From Eggerthellaceae bacterium (GTDB taxonomy: Bacteria > Actinomycetota > Coriobacteriia > Coriobacteriales > Eggerthellaceae), in assembly GCA_022791455.1 (NCBI GenBank), contig JAAVZC010000006.1:62001-126000 (forward strand): a DNA stretch of 64,000 nt, written 5' to 3'. Of the stretch, positions 49,907 through 58,274 are shown in pieces. The position numbers and the translations under genes were made by a program. The notes under the pieces were generated by a model, which saw only the letters and a list, made by a program, of their open reading frames with translations, did not search any database and was not told the origin of the DNA. How positions within the stretch are numbered: the stretch's first letter is position 1; each line of letters opens with the position of its first letter.

Positions 49907-50512
49907 CTAGTTCTTCTTCCGCCCGAACAGGCCCTTCTTGGCCGGTTGTTCCGGCTCGGCGACTTCTTCCGCGGGCGCAGGCTCTTCGGCCTTCGCCGGC
50001 TGGCCCTTCTTCTGCGAAGCGGCCTTTCCGGCTTCCACCTTCGCCTTCTTCTTCTCTTTTTCCTCCAGCGCCACCATGCGGGCTTGGTAGGCGGCGCGCT
50101 CCTTCTTGATCTTCGACATATCGATGTAGAAGGCCATGATGATGAGGGCGTACGCGGCAATCAGGATGCCGAACGCCAGCCACACCGGCATGTACGCCTG
50201 GAACGCGAACGACACGATGGTGCACACTGCGGCGCCGATGAGGCACAGCCACCAGGCGCGGCGCAGCTTCTTATAGCGCTCGGTGTCGGGCTTGTAGTAT
50301 TTGGCGTCCAGCTCGCGCTGACGGGCGGCCTCTTCCTTACGGCGGGCCTTGTCCTCGGCCTTCTTCTGCTGCGGCGTCTTCTTCGCAGACTCGACGCGCA
50401 CGCTGGCAGCGGCCTTCGTCTTCGGCTTGGCGGAGGCGGCGGACTTGCGGGTCTTGCCCTCCATCTTGCCCTCGACGGTGTAGCGCTCGTTCATGGGGTT
50501 GCGTTGGCTCAT
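49907..50512 (-). CDS. Small two-helix membrane protein with charged ends
   Basis: 201 residues. A Lys/Ala-rich, positively charged N terminus (about 1-80; KTRKSAASAKPKTKAAASVR, QKKAEDKARRKEEAARQREL) is followed by two membrane segments (WWLCLIGAAVCTIVSFAF and VWLAFGILIAAYALIIMAFYI, about 88-130). A coiled-coil-like Lys/Glu/Ala tail (KKERAAYQARMVALEEKEKKK) ends KKGLFGRKKN. Function unknown; the layout is common in actinobacterial membrane-associated proteins placed beside purine or cell-division genes. AAGGATTATTC precedes the ATG. It is the next gene after purC in the same direction, 36 bases away, and may share its transcript. Confidence 0.75.
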   Translation of the reverse strand: MSQRNPMNERYTVEGKMEGKTRKSAASAKPKTKAAASVRVESAKKTPQQKKAEDKARRKEEAARQRELDAKYYKPDTERYKKLRRAWWLCLIGAAVCTIVSFAFQAYMPVWLAFGILIAAYALIIMAFYIDMSKIKKERAAYQARMVALEEKEKKKAKVEAGKAASQKKGQPAKAEEPAPAEEVAEPEQPAKKGLFGRKKN

Positions 50513-50548
50513 GAATAATCCTTTGGTTGACGTGGGGAAACGGCGAAC

Positions 50549-51418
50549 TTACACCAGCGGTTTGCCGGTGATCAGCTCGTAGGCCTGCAGGTACTTCGCG
50601 GAGGTGTTGTCGATCACTTCCTGGGGAAGACGCGGCGGGGTGCCGGTGCGATCCCAGTTGGCGTTCAGCCAGTCGCGCACGTATTGCTTGTCGAAGCTGG
50701 GCTGGTCGGCGCCCTCTTCATAGGCGTCGCCGGGCCAGAAGCGGGAGCTGTCGGGAGTGAGCACTTCATCCGCCAGAATAATCTTGCCGTCGATCACGCC
50801 GAACTCGAACTTGGTGTCGGCGATGATCACGCCGCGCTCGGCCGCATGGTCGCGGGCGGTGGTGTACACCTTCAGCGCCAGGTCGCGCAGGGCGGCGGCG
50901 TCCTCTTCGCCAATCAGCTCGGCGCAGCGCTCAAAGGAGATGTTCTCATCATGGTCGCCAATTTCCGCCTTGGTGGAGGGGGTGAAGATGGGCTCCGGCA
51001 GCTTCGACGAATTCACCAGACCCTCCGGCAGCTGAATGCCGCAGACGGTGCCTTCGCGCTGGTACTCCTTCAGGCCGCTGCCGGCCAGGTAGCCGCGTAC
51101 GATGCACTCCACCGGGAACATATCCGCCTTCTTCACCAGCATGAAGCGGCCGTCCAGATAGTCGGCGTAGGGCTGGAACTGCTCCGGCAAATCCGCCACG
51201 TCGGCCGAGATGAGGTGGTTGTCGATAACGTCCGACAGCAAGTCCAGCCAGAACAGCGAAAGTTGCGTGAGCACCTTGCCCTTGTTGGGAATCTCGTCTT
51301 CCAGAATGTAGTCGAACGCCGAGATGCGATCGGTGGCCACCAGCAGCAGCTGATCGCCCAAATCGTACAGGTCGCGCACTTTGCCCTGCGCGTCGGGAGT
51401 GATATCAATGCCAGCCAT
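50549..51418 (-). CDS. purC: SAICAR synthase (purine biosynthesis)
   Basis: 289 residues. GKVRDLYDLGDQLLLVATDRISAFDYIL is the ATP/substrate-binding N terminus. PVECIVRGYLAGSGLKEYQREGTVCG and IADTKFEFGVIDGKIILADEVLTPDSSRFW are the two PROSITE-type signatures. The enzyme joins CAIR and aspartate with ATP in step 8 of IMP synthesis. The long form (about 290 residues, RDWLNANWDRTGTPPRLP C-terminal part) is the yeast/actinobacterial type. It lies 60 bases downstream of the histidine kinase gene, in the same direction. The purB gene is 7 kb away on the same strand. Confidence 0.95.
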   Translation of the reverse strand: MAGIDITPDAQGKVRDLYDLGDQLLLVATDRISAFDYILEDEIPNKGKVLTQLSLFWLDLLSDVIDNHLISADVADLPEQFQPYADYLDGRFMLVKKADMFPVECIVRGYLAGSGLKEYQREGTVCGIQLPEGLVNSSKLPEPIFTPSTKAEIGDHDENISFERCAELIGEEDAAALRDLALKVYTTARDHAAERGVIIADTKFEFGVIDGKIILADEVLTPDSSRFWPGDAYEEGADQPSFDKQYVRDWLNANWDRTGTPPRLPQEVIDNTSAKYLQAYELITGKPLV

Positions 51419-51478
51419 GAGTTTCCTCTCGCCCGATGCCGCCCAAGCGGCCCAAAACGTATGGGCGATATTATGGCA

Positions 51479-52924
51479 CTATCGGCGCGACTTCCTGGTG
51501 GGTTTTGTGGGCTTTTCGGGGGCGAGGAGCGGGAGGAACATGGTGAAGCAGGCGCCTTTGCCCTTTTCGCCTTCCACTTGCACCCAGCCGCCGTGGCGAT
51601 CGACGATCTCCTTCACCACCGCCAGGCCCACGCCCAGGCCGCCAGCATCGCGGTTGCGGCCAGCGTCGGCGCGCCAGAAGCGGGAGAACACCATCTTCGC
51701 CTCTTCCGGCGACAGGCCAATGCCGGTGTCGCGCACCGAGATGAGCGCCATCAGGTCGGTCTTGGCCACGTTCACGTCGATGCGGCCGCCTTCGCCGGTG
51801 TAGCGCACGGCGTTCGAGATGAGGTTGGCGGTGGCCTGGCGAATCATGTCCGGGTCGCCCAGCACGTACACGTCGGGCTCGGCGTAGTAGTTCAGCGTGA
51901 GGCCAGAGTCGGCCACGAACATCTCATGGGTGGAAACAATGCCCTCGATCAGCTGCCCCACGTTCACCTTTTCTTCCTTCATGGGGGTGGAGCGGTTCTC
52001 CAGCCGCGACAGCTTCAGCAGCGCCTCCACCAGGCGGCCCAGCCGCTGCACTTCGGAGTTCACCGTGTTCAGCCGCTCTTCGTCCGGCTCGTAGACGCCG
52101 TCGATCATGGCCTCCACCGTGGCCTGGATGGCCATGAGCGGAGTGCGCAGCTCGTGGGCCACGTCGGTGGTCAGGCGCCGTTCCAGCTCGCGGTCCTTCT
52201 CCACCGATTCCGCCATTTCGTCGAAGGTCTCGCCCAGGCGGGAAATCTCGTCTTCGCCGCGCAGGCCGGTACGGGCGGAAAGATCGCCCTCGGTGATGGC
52301 GGCGGCGGTCTTCGACATGCGGTTGATGGGGCGCACCAAATTGCGCGCGAACAAGAAGCCGATGCAGGAAGCAAGCACAATGGCCACCGCGGCGGCAATC
52401 AGCATGGCCTGGTAGGAATTCTGGCGAAACACCTGGTCAGGCTGGCGCATGAGCGTTTCCGAGCCGTACACCCAGATGCGCACGGAGCCCACCGTTTCGC
52501 CGTCGCTTATGATGGGGGCCACGGCCACGCGGGACGGGTCCAGCGGCTCCAGCGTTTGGATCCACCGGCGGCCGCCCAGCACTTCCTCGATCACCGCCGA
52601 GGAATCGTACACCGTCTGGTTCTGGGCGTCCACCACACGCACCGCCACACCGCTGGTCATCTCGGAGGCCTGGATGGCGGGGGAAATGGTGGTGGGGTCC
52701 ATGAGCGACTTGGTTTCCGCATACGACGAGCCGATGCGCTTGGCGGTGGTTTCCGCAAGCGTTTCCATGTTCTCGGTGGTATAAGTTTTGAAGTGCTCTT
52801 CCCACACAAACGAAACCACCCCCATGGCCACCATGGCAGTCATGGCGGCTATGAGGGCGAACATTACCGTGAGGCGGGTGGTGTAGCTAAAGCCCGACCA
52901 GCGGAAACGCTTCTTTTCTTCCAT
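51479..52924 (-). CDS. Two-component sensor histidine kinase
   Basis: 481 residues. One membrane helix (17-39), an extracytoplasmic sensor of about 130 residues (KTYTTENMETLAETTAKRIG...), a second helix (172-193), and a HAMP domain (RNLVRPINRMSKTAAAITEGDLSART). The DHp has the phospho-His H257 (TTDVAHELRTPLMAIQ), and the HATPase_c has NLISNAVRYTGEGGRID, VRDTGIGLSPEEAKMVFSRFWRAD and GGLGVGLAVVKEIV. It is the partner of the response regulator encoded 30 bases upstream. The layout is like envelope-stress kinases of the PhoR/BaeS group; the signal is unknown. The basic tail (EKPTKPTRKSRR) is unusual. Confidence 0.94.
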   Translation of the reverse strand: MEEKKRFRWSGFSYTTRLTVMFALIAAMTAMVAMGVVSFVWEEHFKTYTTENMETLAETTAKRIGSSYAETKSLMDPTTISPAIQASEMTSGVAVRVVDAQNQTVYDSSAVIEEVLGGRRWIQTLEPLDPSRVAVAPIISDGETVGSVRIWVYGSETLMRQPDQVFRQNSYQAMLIAAAVAIVLASCIGFLFARNLVRPINRMSKTAAAITEGDLSARTGLRGEDEISRLGETFDEMAESVEKDRELERRLTTDVAHELRTPLMAIQATVEAMIDGVYEPDEERLNTVNSEVQRLGRLVEALLKLSRLENRSTPMKEEKVNVGQLIEGIVSTHEMFVADSGLTLNYYAEPDVYVLGDPDMIRQATANLISNAVRYTGEGGRIDVNVAKTDLMALISVRDTGIGLSPEEAKMVFSRFWRADAGRNRDAGGLGVGLAVVKEIVDRHGGWVQVEGEKGKGACFTMFLPLLAPEKPTKPTRKSRR

Positions 52925-52954
52925 GGGCGCGAACAGGTGCGGCAGCCGCGCGGG

Positions 52955-53665
52955 CTAGTTGCCGGCCTTCGTGGGGTCCTCGAAGCGGTAACCCACGCCG
53001 TGCACCGTGTGCAGCCACTTGGGGCTGCGGGGGTTGTCGCCAATCTTGGCGCGCAGGTTCTTCACGTGGGAATCGATGGTGCGCTCGTAGCCTTCGAAGT
53101 CGTAGCCGAGCACCTTCTCCACCAGCTCCATGCGCGAGTAGACGCGGCCGGGATAGCGGGAAAGGGTGGTCAGCAGCTTGAACTCGCTGGCGGTGAGGTC
53201 GATCTCTTCGCCGTTCACCAACACCTTGTGGCCGGAAACGTCGATGGTCAGTTCACCGAACTCCAGCACTTCACGCTGCGGCTCGGAGTCGGCATGCACG
53301 CGGCGCAACAGGGCACGGGCGCGGGCCACCAGCTCGCGGGGGCTGAAGGGCTTCACCAGGTAATCGTCGGCGCCCAGCTCCAGGCCGATGATGCGGTCTT
53401 CCACTTCGCCCTTCGCCGTCAGCATGATGATGGGCACATCGGACGTGTCGCGAATGACGCGGCAAACGCGCTCGCCGGATACGTGGGGCAGCATAAGGTC
53501 AAGGATGATCAGGTCAAAGTGATGCTTGGCGAATTCATCGAGGGCATCTTGGCCATCGCCCACAGCCGTAACCCAGTAATTCTCGCGCTCCAGGTATGCG
53601 GTCACCGCATCGCGGATGTTCTTTTCATCTTCCACGAGGAGAATACGACGGGTCTCGTTGCTCAT
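52955..53665 (-). CDS. OmpR/PhoB-family response regulator
   Basis: 236 residues. The receiver domain has D12, E13 and phospho-acceptor D56 (LIILDLMLPHVSGE), T83 (IMLTAKGE) and K105 (ADDYLVKPFSPREL). The C-terminal winged helix has LEFGELTIDVSGHKVLVNGEEIDLTASEFKLLTTLSRYPGRVYSRMEL and GYERTIDSHVKNLRAKIGDNPRSPKWLHTVHGVGYRF. GAGGGAG precedes the ATG. First gene of the two-component operon, possibly extending into purC. The gene is divergent from the exported protein at 53821, a possible target. Confidence 0.95.
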   Translation of the reverse strand: MSNETRRILLVEDEKNIRDAVTAYLERENYWVTAVGDGQDALDEFAKHHFDLIILDLMLPHVSGERVCRVIRDTSDVPIIMLTAKGEVEDRIIGLELGADDYLVKPFSPRELVARARALLRRVHADSEPQREVLEFGELTIDVSGHKVLVNGEEIDLTASEFKLLTTLSRYPGRVYSRMELVEKVLGYDFEGYERTIDSHVKNLRAKIGDNPRSPKWLHTVHGVGYRFEDPTKAGN

Positions 53666-53820
53666 AATGGCTCCCTCTTTTGGGTCTTTACGTACTGGCG
53701 CCGAGCGAAAATGTACGCTCAGCAGGCATAGATTATCTAACCTGTGAGGTAATTGGGGATTATTTTAGCAATTGCCCCCAAAACACTGCCAAGGTGTGCG
53801 GTAAATGACACAATACACCC

Positions 53821-55428
53821 ATGCCAAACAGAAGAACCCCCAGCGGTCGCAGGGCACAGGCGACGCCTTCATCGGGCGTTTCGCGAAAGGCGGCCCCCTC
53901 CGCTGGCACCTATAAACATAAGGGCCGGGCGAAAAGCTCGCGGCCTCTATCCTCCCCGACTGTTGGGGGCTCACATTCCCGCTCGTCCGGAAAGGCGCCG
54001 CGCCACGGGGCTGCTGCGTCGCGCCCGGTTGCTGCCGCTTCGCGCCCGAGCGCCCACAGCTCTTCGGTGCACCGCCGCGACGGCGACGGATTCTCCCTCA
54101 ATCTGCCCACCGGCCGCAGCCTGGACATCTCCCGCCGCCAGCTGGTGGTGGGCGCCGGCGCGCTGGCCGGACTGGCGCTGCTGGGGTCGGGCGTCTACGC
54201 CGTGAGCGAACTCATCCCGGAAGCCCCTTCCGGCGTTTCCGCGCTGGACGTGCCGGAGGACGCCGTGACCACCTCCGACGCCCTTACGCAAATGGACGGC
54301 GACTGCCCGCTGGGACTGGCCAGCTCCATCAACCTTCCCTACGGCAGCCAAGTGTGGGCCAATGGCGAAACCTACGGCGTGGCGCTGGTGCCCAACGACG
54401 AGGTGAAGCCGCTGAACTCCATCCAGCTGCTGGGGCTTGGGAACGGCACCGCCAGCACCGTGGTGGAAAAAGCCGTCGGGCAAGACGACGGCTTCGAAAT
54501 CTACGACGTACGCGGCTGCGACCAGGGCATCATCTGGGTGGAAGCCAATATCCTGACCGACATGTGGCGCGTCTACACCGCCCAAGTGGCGAATGGAGCA
54601 CTGGGCGAGCCGGCCCTGGCCCAAGAGGGCGACGAGGCCTGGGAGATGCCCACGCTGGCGGCTGCCGGCAGCTGCGGTTGGTGGCAGCGGGTGCCCCGCA
54701 AGGGCGGCACGGCGCGCAACGAGCCTTCCGAGCTCTGCCGCATCATGTTCGGCACCAACAACGTGCAAACCGTCTACCAGGCGAAAGGGCGGCCTTCTAC
54801 GGCTCCCTACGGCGCCGGCTCCTACGTGGTCACCACGCCGCGCGCCGACACGAGCGGCGTGCGCTACCAGCTCACCTGCCTGGACGCCAACAGCGCCGAG
54901 GTGCTGGACACCCTCATTCTGCCCTCATCGATGAGCCCGCTGGAAACCGCCTACGGCCCCAACGGCTTCTCGTTCGCTTTCGACGCCATCTACTCCTACG
55001 GCGGCGGCATCTCCAACCTGGGCACCTATTATCCGCTGCAGGCGCCGGAGGGCACCGCGCGGGTGACGGCCGCCCTAGGCGACGGCGAAGGCGCGCGCGG
55101 CGACACGATTGTGGCGGCGGGGTCTTCCGAGATCAACGCCGATCGCTACAGCGCTGCACCCTGGTTCCGCTTCGCCCGCACCCCCAGCTGCGCGCCGGCA
55201 TGGTGCGGCAACTGGACCATGGTGAAAAGCACCACCTCGGTGGTGGCCATCGACCTGGAGAACCAGCGCTACTTCCCGCTGGAAGTGAAGCCCGGCACCG
55301 ACACCTACGGCGACTACCTGGCCTCCACCGGCATCGCCAACCGCGTGGTCACCTACAGCAACATCGATCACACCGACATCAACGGCGAAAACGAGCGAAC
55401 CTGCCTCGTCCGCGTCTGGAGCGCGTAA
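53821..55428 (+). CDS. Tat-type exported protein of unknown function
   Basis: 535 residues. The first 100 are a low-complexity Ser/Arg/Pro/Ala tail (SRKAAPSAGTYKHKGRAKSS). Then SRRQLVVGAGALAGLALLGSGV (104-125) reads as a twin-arginine signal or signal anchor. The outer part (about 140-535) has repeated short beta motifs, paired Cys and many Trp/Tyr/Gly residues (YDVRGCDQGIIWVEANILTDMWRVYTA; YLASTGIANRVVTYS), as in beta-propeller-like proteins. No enzyme motif was recognised. No Shine-Dalgarno precedes the ATG, and CAATAC lies 10 bases before it, so a leaderless mRNA is possible. The long pre-signal tail is odd for Tat substrates. Confidence 0.8.
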   Translation: MPNRRTPSGRRAQATPSSGVSRKAAPSAGTYKHKGRAKSSRPLSSPTVGGSHSRSSGKAPRHGAAASRPVAAASRPSAHSSSVHRRDGDGFSLNLPTGRSLDISRRQLVVGAGALAGLALLGSGVYAVSELIPEAPSGVSALDVPEDAVTTSDALTQMDGDCPLGLASSINLPYGSQVWANGETYGVALVPNDEVKPLNSIQLLGLGNGTASTVVEKAVGQDDGFEIYDVRGCDQGIIWVEANILTDMWRVYTAQVANGALGEPALAQEGDEAWEMPTLAAAGSCGWWQRVPRKGGTARNEPSELCRIMFGTNNVQTVYQAKGRPSTAPYGAGSYVVTTPRADTSGVRYQLTCLDANSAEVLDTLILPSSMSPLETAYGPNGFSFAFDAIYSYGGGISNLGTYYPLQAPEGTARVTAALGDGEGARGDTIVAAGSSEINADRYSAAPWFRFARTPSCAPAWCGNWTMVKSTTSVVAIDLENQRYFPLEVKPGTDTYGDYLASTGIANRVVTYSNIDHTDINGENERTCLVRVWSA

Positions 55429-55438
55429 GAGGGCGCGC

Positions 55439-55831
55439 TTATTTGCGCGCCCCGAGAATCCGCTCCTTCGCGTTGCGCAGTCCCGCCGCAGAAACAGCAG
55501 CGGCGGCGATCTCGGAAGAATCCGTACTGGGAAGCTGCACCGCGGGGCCATCGCCTTCTGTCACGTACTCGCCAGAATCATTCATCCACACTTCAGATCC
55601 ATCCAGCAATCTGATCGATTCCCTGGGGCCTGGTTCGTACTTCAGAATATCCCCCGGTTGGCAGTCGAGCACTTCGCAAATGGCGTCCAGCGTAGAGAAG
55701 CGGATAGCCCTCGCATGACCCATCTTCAGGTTCGATACATTCGCCCGCGTAAGGCCCACTTCCCGCGCCAGCTCGCTCACCGTGAACCGCTTCGGGCGCA
55801 TCACTTCATCAAGGCAAAGAACAATCGCCAT
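55439..55831 (-). CDS. XRE/Cro-CI-type regulator
   Basis: 130 residues. The helix-turn-helix is of the YozG/Cro type: LDEVMRPKRFTVSELAREVGLTRANVSNLKMGHARAIRFSTLDAICEVLDCQPGDILKYE (about 8-67). An extension of about 60 residues follows (LLDGSEVWMNDSGEYVTEGDG, then an Ala/Ser-rich end), which is not usual for the short YozG form. The ATG lies two bases after the stop of the membrane protein gene upstream. Such small regulators are commonly paired with DUF2975-type membrane proteins, as here. Target unknown, probably this operon. Confidence 0.88.
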   Translation of the reverse strand: MAIVLCLDEVMRPKRFTVSELAREVGLTRANVSNLKMGHARAIRFSTLDAICEVLDCQPGDILKYEPGPRESIRLLDGSEVWMNDSGEYVTEGDGPAVQLPSTDSSEIAAAAVSAAGLRNAKERILGARK

Positions 55832-55833
55832 CG

Positions 55834-56439
55834 TTAGATCACCAGCTCCTTCTCTTCTTGCAAGCATGCGCCGTAGGCAAACACCAAGGACAAGCCCCAT
55901 GCAATAAAGGCGAAAACAAGGTTCGTTATGTCCGCCGTGGCAATGTTAAGCGATTGGTGTGTAAGTTCAAGTTCTCCGAGCACTACGTGCCACGCATCCC
56001 ACGAAGGAAATCCTCCCAGCGAGTAGCCGATATTCCACCCCGAGAAGCCATTCGGCGTCATGCTTGCAAGAACAGCCGATGCCAAGGAGCCAAAAACAAA
56101 AAGTGCGAGAAAAGCGGCCGCAGCAATTTTGAGCGCCCGAATGCTCTTCCCTGAAAAATGGTTTGCCGTTGACGCCTCTCGAAAGACGACGGAAAAGGCC
56201 CAGGCAATCACACTACTCAACACGCAAATAAGACCTGACTGAAAGAAGCCGATTATGGTGCCCATCAAAACATCGGATCCTGTTAGCACCACATACAACA
56301 CTGCGCCCCATGTGGTGAGTCCCACAACCTCCCATATGCGGAACACTGCCCAAAGCACCCGCGAAACACCACGAAGCCACCGGCTGTATTTTTCCACAAC
56401 CCCAGCAGTCGCATCGCTCAAGTTGGCTACCGCGCCCAT
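55834..56439 (-). CDS. Four-helix membrane protein paired with the XRE regulator (DUF2975-like)
   Basis: 201 residues from an ATG at 56439 with TTGGAGG 5 bases upstream; an ATG at 56481 lacks a site and overlaps the promoter. Four membrane segments are visible: VGLTTWGAVLYVVLTG, MGTIIGFFQSGLICVLSSVIAWAFSVVF, IAAAAFLALFVFGSLASAVLA, and NIATADITNLVFAFIAWGLSLVFAYG. The last helix followed by a charged end (GACLQEEKELVI) and directly by an XRE gene is the DUF2975/YozG arrangement. Its job is unknown. Codon use is less GC-biased than in the neighbouring purine and respiratory genes. Confidence 0.78.
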   Translation of the reverse strand: MGAVANLSDATAGVVEKYSRWLRGVSRVLWAVFRIWEVVGLTTWGAVLYVVLTGSDVLMGTIIGFFQSGLICVLSSVIAWAFSVVFREASTANHFSGKSIRALKIAAAAFLALFVFGSLASAVLASMTPNGFSGWNIGYSLGGFPSWDAWHVVLGELELTHQSLNIATADITNLVFAFIAWGLSLVFAYGACLQEEKELVI

Positions 56440-56719
56440 ACCCGCCTCCAAGCTCTCGCGCCGAAAACCTATATACAGCATAACGAAAAGCGTATTGTGA
56501 TTCAATACGGTTATATATCGAAATTCAGAACCTATTAGTCGCTGGGGACAATGCGCGTTTTTCCAACTTGCCAATACCTTCTGTCAACAAGACGCTCGCA
56601 TGCCCCCTGTCCTCTGCCGACGAAATCGCCAAGAAGTATCTGTAAGATGTGGGGTCTGGAGCGCTTAGAGCCCCAGCTCCTTGGCAGCAACCAGCACAGC
56701 CATAGAGCTCTAAACCCGC
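56440..56719. other. AT-richer intergenic stretch, possible gene remnant
   Basis: Contains the promoter of the membrane/XRE operon at its left end. Between about 56550 and 56650 one plus-strand frame reads SADEIAKKYL before a stop, reminiscent of short C-terminal helices of larger proteins. It has no start or continuation. No further gene was found. Confidence 0.35.
56477..56505 (-). promoter_or_regulatory. Sigma70-type promoter of the membrane/XRE operon
   Basis: On the minus strand TTGAAT (56500-56505), 17-base spacer, TATGCT (56477-56482). The RNA would start about 25-35 bases before the chosen ATG. Confidence 0.6.
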
Positions 56720-58033
56720 CTACAAAAACGCCGCCATGTAAACCGGGAGGTACGTTATGGGGCCGTCTTGCTCGACGTTGCCTTTGTGCAAAACAATCGC
56801 ACCCTCCAGCTTATAATTCTTAACCTGCAGAAGCTTATCGAGAGCAGCATGTTTGTGCGAATACTTCCCTGACTTGACCTCTATTGGCACAACGGACGGC
56901 AGACCGAGTCCATCTACGAGGAAATCAACTTCGCCCACGCCCCGCTGATTAAAGTAAAACAAACGCTCGTGGCCATGGGCCCGCAGCTCTTGCGCGACCG
57001 CGTTTTCGAAGACGCTGCCAAGGTTCATGTCCTCGGCGCTTGTCAGCAGCTGCCCCACATCTGCCGACGGAAATGTTGAAAATAGCAGACCGACATCGGA
57101 CATGTACAACTTGAAATTCCCCTGCTCTTCTGTCAGACCCAGGGGGAACAGCGGTTCCGCAGAGCGCCGAACGGGGATGACCACGCCCGCGTCCTCCAGC
57201 CAATCGAAGTTCGAAGCAACCTGAGCATAGCGCTTCCCCTCGGTTACGCCGTTAATCACAAAGCGCTTGTTCTCCTTGTTCAGCTGGCTGGGCACGGCAT
57301 CAAAAATCGTTTTAATCTGCCTTGCATGCGCGCGATCTTTTACATACCGGGTAATATCCGCCCTGTAAGCAGCCAGTATCGATCGCTGGCGCGCTCTCAT
57401 CTCTTGCGTATCATGGGTGTTCATAAAAACCTGCACCGGCTCGGGCATGCCCCCAATAAGCACGTAGCGCATCCAGAGATCAAGCATTTTTTCGTGAAGA
57501 AACGACGGCACCTGCTCTCGGGCGCTATAGCATCTTTCTACTTCATTCCATAAAGACGCATCCAGGCCATACCCCCAGCAAAACTCCTGGAAGTCAAGGG
57601 GAAACATTTCCAAAAGATCGATGGTTCCCACCGGAAGAGACCGAAAATCGTAAGCCTCGACCCCAAGCATCGAGCCTGAGTAGATCACGTCAAATCGGTC
57701 ATCCTGTGCAAGATAGCGCATCCAGGTTACGGCATCTTCGCACCTCTGAACCTCGTCGAAAAACAGCAGCGCTGGTTCCTTGGGCAAAGGACGGTCGAGA
57801 AGAGCGGTGATCCTCATTATCAGATCGTCCAAGCCCGTTGCCCCGCCAATAACCTCGACTGCCTGCGGCTGCTCCACAAAATCTATCTTGATCACGTGCT
57901 TGTAATGCGCTGCACCGAACGCTTCTATACTGCTCGTTTTGCCAATTTGGCGCGCGCCTGTGATAAGAAGTCCCTGATTCGACTTCGTGTTCTGCCACTG
58001 CTCAATAGCATCATCGATTTTCCGCTTTAGCAC
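56720..58033 (-). CDS. AAA ATPase with DUF4143 domain
   Basis: 437 residues. The Walker A motif is ITGARQIGKTSSIEAFG (24-40), Walker B ALLFFDEVQRCEDAVTWM (88-105), sensor-like IYSGSMLGVEAYDFRSLPVGTIDLLEMFPLDFQEF. The C-terminal DUF4143 domain (about 210-437) contains YMSDVGLLFSTF, FENAVAQELRAHGHERLFYFNQRGVGEVDFLVDG and PIEVKSGKYSHKHAALDKLLQ, a nuclease-like core (E..D...EVK). Many paralogues occur in gut bacteria; proposed roles include toxin-like or DNA-processing functions, none settled. The gene is less GC-rich than its surroundings, as if acquired. Upstream lie three 32 bp-spaced copies of a TACAAAATG operator. Confidence 0.9.
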   Translation of the reverse strand: MLKRKIDDAIEQWQNTKSNQGLLITGARQIGKTSSIEAFGAAHYKHVIKIDFVEQPQAVEVIGGATGLDDLIMRITALLDRPLPKEPALLFFDEVQRCEDAVTWMRYLAQDDRFDVIYSGSMLGVEAYDFRSLPVGTIDLLEMFPLDFQEFCWGYGLDASLWNEVERCYSAREQVPSFLHEKMLDLWMRYVLIGGMPEPVQVFMNTHDTQEMRARQRSILAAYRADITRYVKDRAHARQIKTIFDAVPSQLNKENKRFVINGVTEGKRYAQVASNFDWLEDAGVVIPVRRSAEPLFPLGLTEEQGNFKLYMSDVGLLFSTFPSADVGQLLTSAEDMNLGSVFENAVAQELRAHGHERLFYFNQRGVGEVDFLVDGLGLPSVVPIEVKSGKYSHKHAALDKLLQVKNYKLEGAIVLHKGNVEQDGPITYLPVYMAAFL

Positions 58034-58100
58034 TCCGCAATACCTCTCGTGTATTTTGCCGGCTCAAACTTCGCTGCAATCGCTTTTCAAAGCCAACTAA

Positions 58101-58177
58101 TTACAAAATGTAAAGTTGTTTCGTTCCATATTTTACAAAATGCAAAGTAGAAATTGGTGATTTTCTACAAAATGCAA
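58101..58177. promoter_or_regulatory. Three operator-like repeats at exact 32 bp spacing
   Basis: TTACAAAATGTAAA (58101), TTACAAAATGCAAA (58133) and CTACAAAATGCAA (58165) are 32 bases apart, three turns of the helix, so a protein would meet them on one face. The first is a full palindrome TTACA-AAA-TGTAA. They lie 68-145 bases upstream of the AAA ATPase start. Confidence 0.8.
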
Positions 58178-58220
58178 GATATGGTGAAATATCGCCTGAT
58201 TGTCATCTTTATTGCACAAG

Positions 58221-58253
58221 AAAGGGCTCCGGACGGTGCATCCGGAGCCCTTT
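58221..58253. terminator. Terminator of purB (bidirectional)
   Basis: A perfect 13 bp inverted repeat (AAAGGGCTCCGGA/TCCGGAGCCCTTT, loop 7), 22 bases after the purB stop on the minus strand. Confidence 0.85.
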
Positions 58254-58274
58254 ACTGTTCGGCGTGTTGCTCTT

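Noticed and set aside
49569..49910. 113-codon plus-strand frame through the structured region and a dispersed repeat
   Set aside because: TTG start without ribosome site, and the second half is the translation of an intergenic family B repeat; the RNA structure is the stronger signal.
50684..53731. Open frame of 1015 codons on the plus strand over purC and the two-component genes
   Set aside because: Same artefact; three well-defined conserved genes occupy the other strand and the plus translation lacks any domain.
58101..58177. 32 bp-spaced repeats as a short CRISPR array
   Set aside because: The conserved part is only about 13 bases and AT-rich, with no cas genes; phased operators explain it better.
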